A DNA stretch of 64,000 nt from Diphasiastrum complanatum (taxonomy: Eukaryota > Streptophyta > Lycopodiopsida > Lycopodiales > Lycopodiaceae). Where the stretch lies: contig CM055098.1 of NCBI GenBank assembly GCA_029204225.1, forward strand, positions 51,381,287-51,445,286. The letters run 5' to 3'. The position numbers and the translations under genes were made by a program. The notes below the pieces were generated by a model. The model ran no database searches. It was given only the letters and a program-made list of their open reading frames with translations, and was not told the DNA's origin. Below are positions 60,031-64,000 of the stretch, one piece after another; position 1 is the first letter of the stretch; every line of letters starts with the position of its first letter.

Positions 60031-61109
60031 CAATAACATGAGATATGGTGTAACAAACCCTTCAAACATATACACTTATCTAAACATTATAAAACTACTT
60101 TTCCAAATTCTCCACGCTCTTATCTAAGGACTCAAGTACCTTAATCCAAAGGCACCTACCCTTATCCAAGGGTGTGGATGAGGGATGCAGATGAGACAAT
60201 GCATCTCCCATTGAAGATGATCTATATTTTTATGGTGTTATTAATTTATGTTTTGTAATTGCTACTGAAATTGACTGTAGTGCAGAGGTATGCCATTGAT
60301 GGATTGTAGCAGTTGTCAAAAGATTGTTCATGTATCCAAAAAAAAGGGAATTTCAAAAGTTGATGGACTATAGATGATCAAGCATCAATGTTCTAAATGT
60401 AGATTCTTGTAATTACTTGGAAATGTTCTACCATCCCACAGTGCTCTTTTCTCATCTCCCTATAAGATCTTACATGCCTACGATCATAAAACAAATCTCA
60501 AATGATGATTGACTGCACATGATCAGGCATCTGTGCTAGAGCTCTAACTGGGGAATACACAATCATTTGTGGAACGCCTCTCCATCGATCTTCTTTAAGT
60601 GTAGTTTCCATCTTATATGATTGCCAAGTGCTCGTGGCACATCAATAGAAAACTTTCCGCTTTTTAAAGTAAAAAACACAATTTCTACGTGTAGTGTTGA
60701 TTGCTCATATCATGCACTTGTAATTTATTCTACAATCACACACGAGAAACGATGCTTTGATTTTCAGCTATGAGGTGATGGTAGTCAAAATAGTGCATGT
60801 CTCTAAAACTATCAAGTACTAAAACTGGATAGCACATATCATTGATTCAAGCAACTAGTTTCTAAAATTCTAAGCACTTCCTTTTAACTTTGACTTCTTA
60901 AGAAAAGTCTTGGACGAACTGGATCACATTGTCTAGGCAAGGCCAAAATAACATAAGGAAATAAGCAAGCATACTCGATATATGGAGGTGCAAAGCCTTT
61001 TCTTTGGGTCTTGTCCTATTGCTGCTGAGTAGAATCAAACTTCGCTGGAGACGAAAGGGGAACCTAACTATCAAAGGAGAATACTACTTGTGATTTGTTT
61101 GATATACAG
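60031..61109. other. 3' flank of the peroxidase gene
   Basis: No coding signal. It should include the 3' untranslated region of the minus-strand peroxidase near 61.0-61.1 kb. Confidence 0.4.
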
Positions 61110-62973
61110 CTAGATGGAAGCATAGGAAAGGGGAGCATCGAATTCTGCTGGTATGTAGCTGTCAATTGTAGTGGCAGTGGAACTACTGTTGCTGTTAAGA
61201 ACCGAGCATACTTTCCGGATATTGCCTTTATTGCCTGTCAGAACTTGAATCATGCTCATTTTGATGAATGATATGGTAAAATTGCTCCGGAACACATTAT
61301 TGTCATCGGCGAAATCTTGCACGATTGCCTGTGTCTGGCTGTCATTTAGTAGGCTAGCATCTGAGTCAAAGAGCACCATTCCATTCACCAAGTCACGAAA
61401 GTATTTGTTGTCGAATTTGTTGGGAGTTAAAATGTCCATGCCGGTAGCAACATTGATGGATGAATTTGGGCACGACTGGATTAGCGAGTTGGCAAATTTT
61501 TTGTTGAACCTAGGATCAACGGTGGGACGGAGTCGATTGCTAAAAGAACTGCAGTGTGCAAGTCCTACTGTATGGGCTCCTGCACGACAAACATGCATAA
61601 TATATACAGAAAAGTCAATCCCATATCATTTTTTGGAAAGTAAAAATTGTACTGAATTAGAATATTGCTAAATGAAAGGCTTAATGATAAGATTTAACAG
61701 ACTACTTCTTGTTCTAGTTTTACTCAATCTACCTTCAGCTGTCTATTGTTTCTTTACTGTAAAATTTAAAAAATCACATGGATTTGCTGCCTTTATTTTG
61801 TGACTTCTCTCTGCTTGCTAACACCAGAGGTATTAGTTGCAGTTCTGCAATTCTATCAGCAACTTGAGATAGTTGAAGAGCTTCTACGTGATTTATTGAG
61901 TACCTGCAGTTTAATCTTAATTGCATCAACATTAAGGAGGAACCAATGGCTCAAAATCTTCGTACCTGAAAGAGTAACCAGGTCTGTGGTGTTAAGACCT
62001 TTGGAGTTGAACGATGAAAGTAGCTGCGATAAGTTAAAAAATGGGGCTGGCAAGTTCTGAAGTACTATTGTACTGTTGGAAAAGTTCAAGCTGTCACGCC
62101 TTCCTGTTGGAATCTCGAAGCGAGGTCCACCAGCCTAAAGGTTCACTTCACACACAACCACTTTAATTTCTGAGCTTCTCTACTCCTATTTCTGACCCGT
62201 ACAAAATTTGAGTTTTAACGTTGGCCTCAGATAGTATATAACTGAGAAGCGAGCACTGAGTAAGCACATACCTGTCTAATAGCCTCACGTGCAGCTAATG
62301 CCAAAACATCTGCACATGACACAGTATTAGGACACATTGATTCTAATTTAGCTTTAATTTGCTCAATGACATCAAGTGCTGAAGCTCTAAGCGTTTGATT
62401 TGGAATGAATGGCTGCTCTCCCTGTGTGTCATTAATCAGAACTGATCCATCACAACCCTGCCAACACAAGAACAGATATTAGAGTCTACTTTGCAAACAC
62501 ACTTCTTCATACATAATCTCATGAGTGTAACACAGTCCTTATCGGTTTTACATTCGAAAAATGCTCGTGACTCAAGTAGACTACAGTAGAGCTGTATCAT
62601 ATATATTTTCTAAGCTTAACTTCTCTCAGACATTACATTTGGTGCAGTCATGATATAGAGACATGTTATGAACTAGACTACCTGGACAAAGCAGTCATGA
62701 AAGAATAGACGGATCACTCCAGCTGCTTGCGATACATTTGATTCCAAGAAATCCTTCATGATATGTTTCACGGTGTTCTCCGCTTTATGACAAGACTTCT
62801 CGTAGAACCCCATATGACAGGCCTGCCACGGGTGTTGGAAGATCATCAGAGTCTGCATTTGCCATTGGAATCACTAAAAGCAACATCGAGGATGATACGA
62901 ACAGCAGCACCAGCTGACAGAGTTGCACACAACTTTGTATCTTCATAGTTGAAGTAGCAGAATAAGATCTCAC
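61110..62973 (-). CDS. class III secretory peroxidase, four exons, frameshift in exon 1
   Basis: Class III peroxidases are haem enzymes of the wall, apoplast or vacuole that oxidise phenolics with hydrogen peroxide. Exon 1 (62,682-62,973) encodes a hydrophobic signal peptide (CVQLCQLVLLFVSSSMLLLV), then GFYEKSCHKAE and the distal-site motif RLFFHDCFVQ. Exon 2 (62,272-62,457) begins GCDGSVLINDT and has CPNTVSCADVLALAAREAIR. Exon 3 (61,966-62,134) has GGPRFEIPTGRRD and ends DLVTLSG. Exon 4 (61,110-61,579) begins AHTVGLAHC with the proximal His and ends APLSYASI. The three introns are GT-AG in the positions typical of the family. One extra G in GGGG (62,808-62,811) shifts the frame between LSYG and FYEKSC, separating signal peptide from enzyme. 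It is either a recent pseudogene, a base error, or a gene using a downstream Met without signal peptide. Confidence 0.92.
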
Positions 62974-63055
62974 AGCCTAGCTCTCGGAGATAATCAAACT
63001 GTGTTATACAGAAGTGATACGCAGGCGGCAGAAGACAAAGGTATGATCTTTTACA

Positions 63056-63062
63056 CTTTATA
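63056..63062 (-). promoter_or_regulatory. candidate TATA box of the peroxidase gene
   Basis: TATAAAG on the minus strand lies about 85 bases upstream of the first Met, so transcription could start about 50 bases before the ATG. No other promoter element is assigned. Confidence 0.45.
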
Positions 63063-64000
63063 CACTTGATTTGTTCAGAACAGTCGATAATTTGTCTGCA
63101 CTTGGAGATTCAAAGTATAGAAAGATAAATTGGTGCTATTTTCTAAATGTTTTTTCATCTGTGAATCATGTACAGAAAACTTCAATGGAAGTCAATGTGG
63201 TTTTAAGGCAGTAAAAAACTTCTGAGTCTTTGAGCGAAGCACGTCACTCTAACAAAAGCTAAGAAGCTCCAGCCTAAGGCCACGTTCCACCTATCGGTCT
63301 TAATCAGAGCTAAGCTAACGAACTTCAAAGACCATTAAAGCAAATAGAATATTGTGATCCATGGACTGAGCATAATTCCAGAATCCAGGATAGCAGATGC
63401 AAAGCACTAACCCATTTATGCTGCTTTTTTTTCTTGTGTGTTTCATTTGATACATATAAAAAGGGCATCAACCGACAAAAGAGTAGACTACAGTCTAAGC
63501 TTCGAGAAGCTTTACTGAGAATAAACAAGAAAAGACTGTAGAATCGTGCATCCAAATCAAACCTCCTATGTCCTTAAACAGAATGATACAGCAGCCGTGC
63601 TATCATCATACCCACATGACAGAATGACAAAAAAGTATCCGTATATCATCAACCCCACACGAGCAATGAGTGAAGCTTCCTCGTTTTGAATGCGATTAAT
63701 GATTACATTAGCTATTTATGATTTATATGGATTATAAAGAGGAACTGGCCTGTTCATTGAAGAAGTGCTCAAAACCTCTTTTGAGTTATCCTAAAAGAAA
63801 AAACCTTGCATTTAAGTTTATCTAGTTTCTCTATTTATTTGAAAACTAATTACTCATAGAAGGGTGTATATTGAAGAACTTTAGATAATGCCCCAATGCA
63901 TTATCTCTTGAAAATTCTCAAGTAAAAGACCTTTGCCCTCCTCGATCGAATTGCAAAATTATCAAGGTAAATTGTAACCTGTAAAAAAAAAATACAAAGT
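63063..64000. other. peroxidase upstream region to the end of the window
   Basis: No gene is seen. It is AT-rich sequence that would hold the distal promoter of the peroxidase. Confidence 0.4.

Noticed and set aside
61252-61671. 139-codon plus-strand frame
   Set aside because: Antisense shadow of peroxidase exon 4.

Overview
The window looks like nuclear DNA of a land plant with a large, transposon-rich genome. Three host genes carry plant signatures: a class III (secretory) peroxidase, a GIL1/IRKI-like (DUF641) protein, and the Sm-like protein LSM7 with plant-style introns. The rest is mostly decayed Ty1/copia and Ty3/gypsy retrotransposons, a CACTA remnant, long GA/GT microsatellites and unidentified repeats. 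Long introns and old, heavily mutated LTR elements would suit a gymnosperm, but nothing here fixes the lineage, so that is only an inference.

Layout. 0-6 kb: a broken minus-strand copia element, a tandem duplication rich in GA and GT runs, and a diverged two-copy repeat. 6.4-8.85 kb: LTR-type repeats, a 117-bp and a 133-bp tandem array, and the start of a copia gag on the minus strand. 8.86-9.7 kb: a CACTA (DUF4216-like) fragment with a recognisable intron. 10.5-12.5 kb: two unidentified protein families facing each other; a second copy of each lies at 59.4 kb and 47.9 kb. 12.96-16.96 kb: a copia element with LTR, primer-binding site, gag, protease, integrase and reverse transcriptase, cut off inside RNase H. 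19.36-20.63 kb: the GIL1-like gene (minus). 23.6-29.0 kb: a region almost without open frames. 29.0-47.6 kb: a pile of copia and gypsy remnants. In it two related gypsy elements lie tail to tail (30.4-36.9 kb plus, 40.9-36.9 kb minus), both with an extra coiled-coil open frame beyond integrase. 48.5-49.8 kb: a tandem array with GC-rich hairpins. 50.6-54.2 kb: LSM7 (plus). 54.6-60.0 kb: more gypsy fragments, an 85-bp tRNA-like insertion with a 16-bp target-site duplication, and an LTR carrying GT/TA repeats. 61.1-62.97 kb: a four-exon class III peroxidase (minus) with a one-base frameshift just after its signal peptide.

The three host genes are unrelated in function (RNA processing and decay, a GIL1/IRKI-type protein, cell-wall or apoplastic redox) and show no operon-like relation. 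Most retroelement copies seen here are dead: internal deletions, frameshifts, stops or lost catalytic residues recur. The most novel candidates are the extra gypsy reading frame, the two unidentified families at 10.5-12.5 kb, the 85-bp tRNA-like retroinsertion, and the hairpin array.
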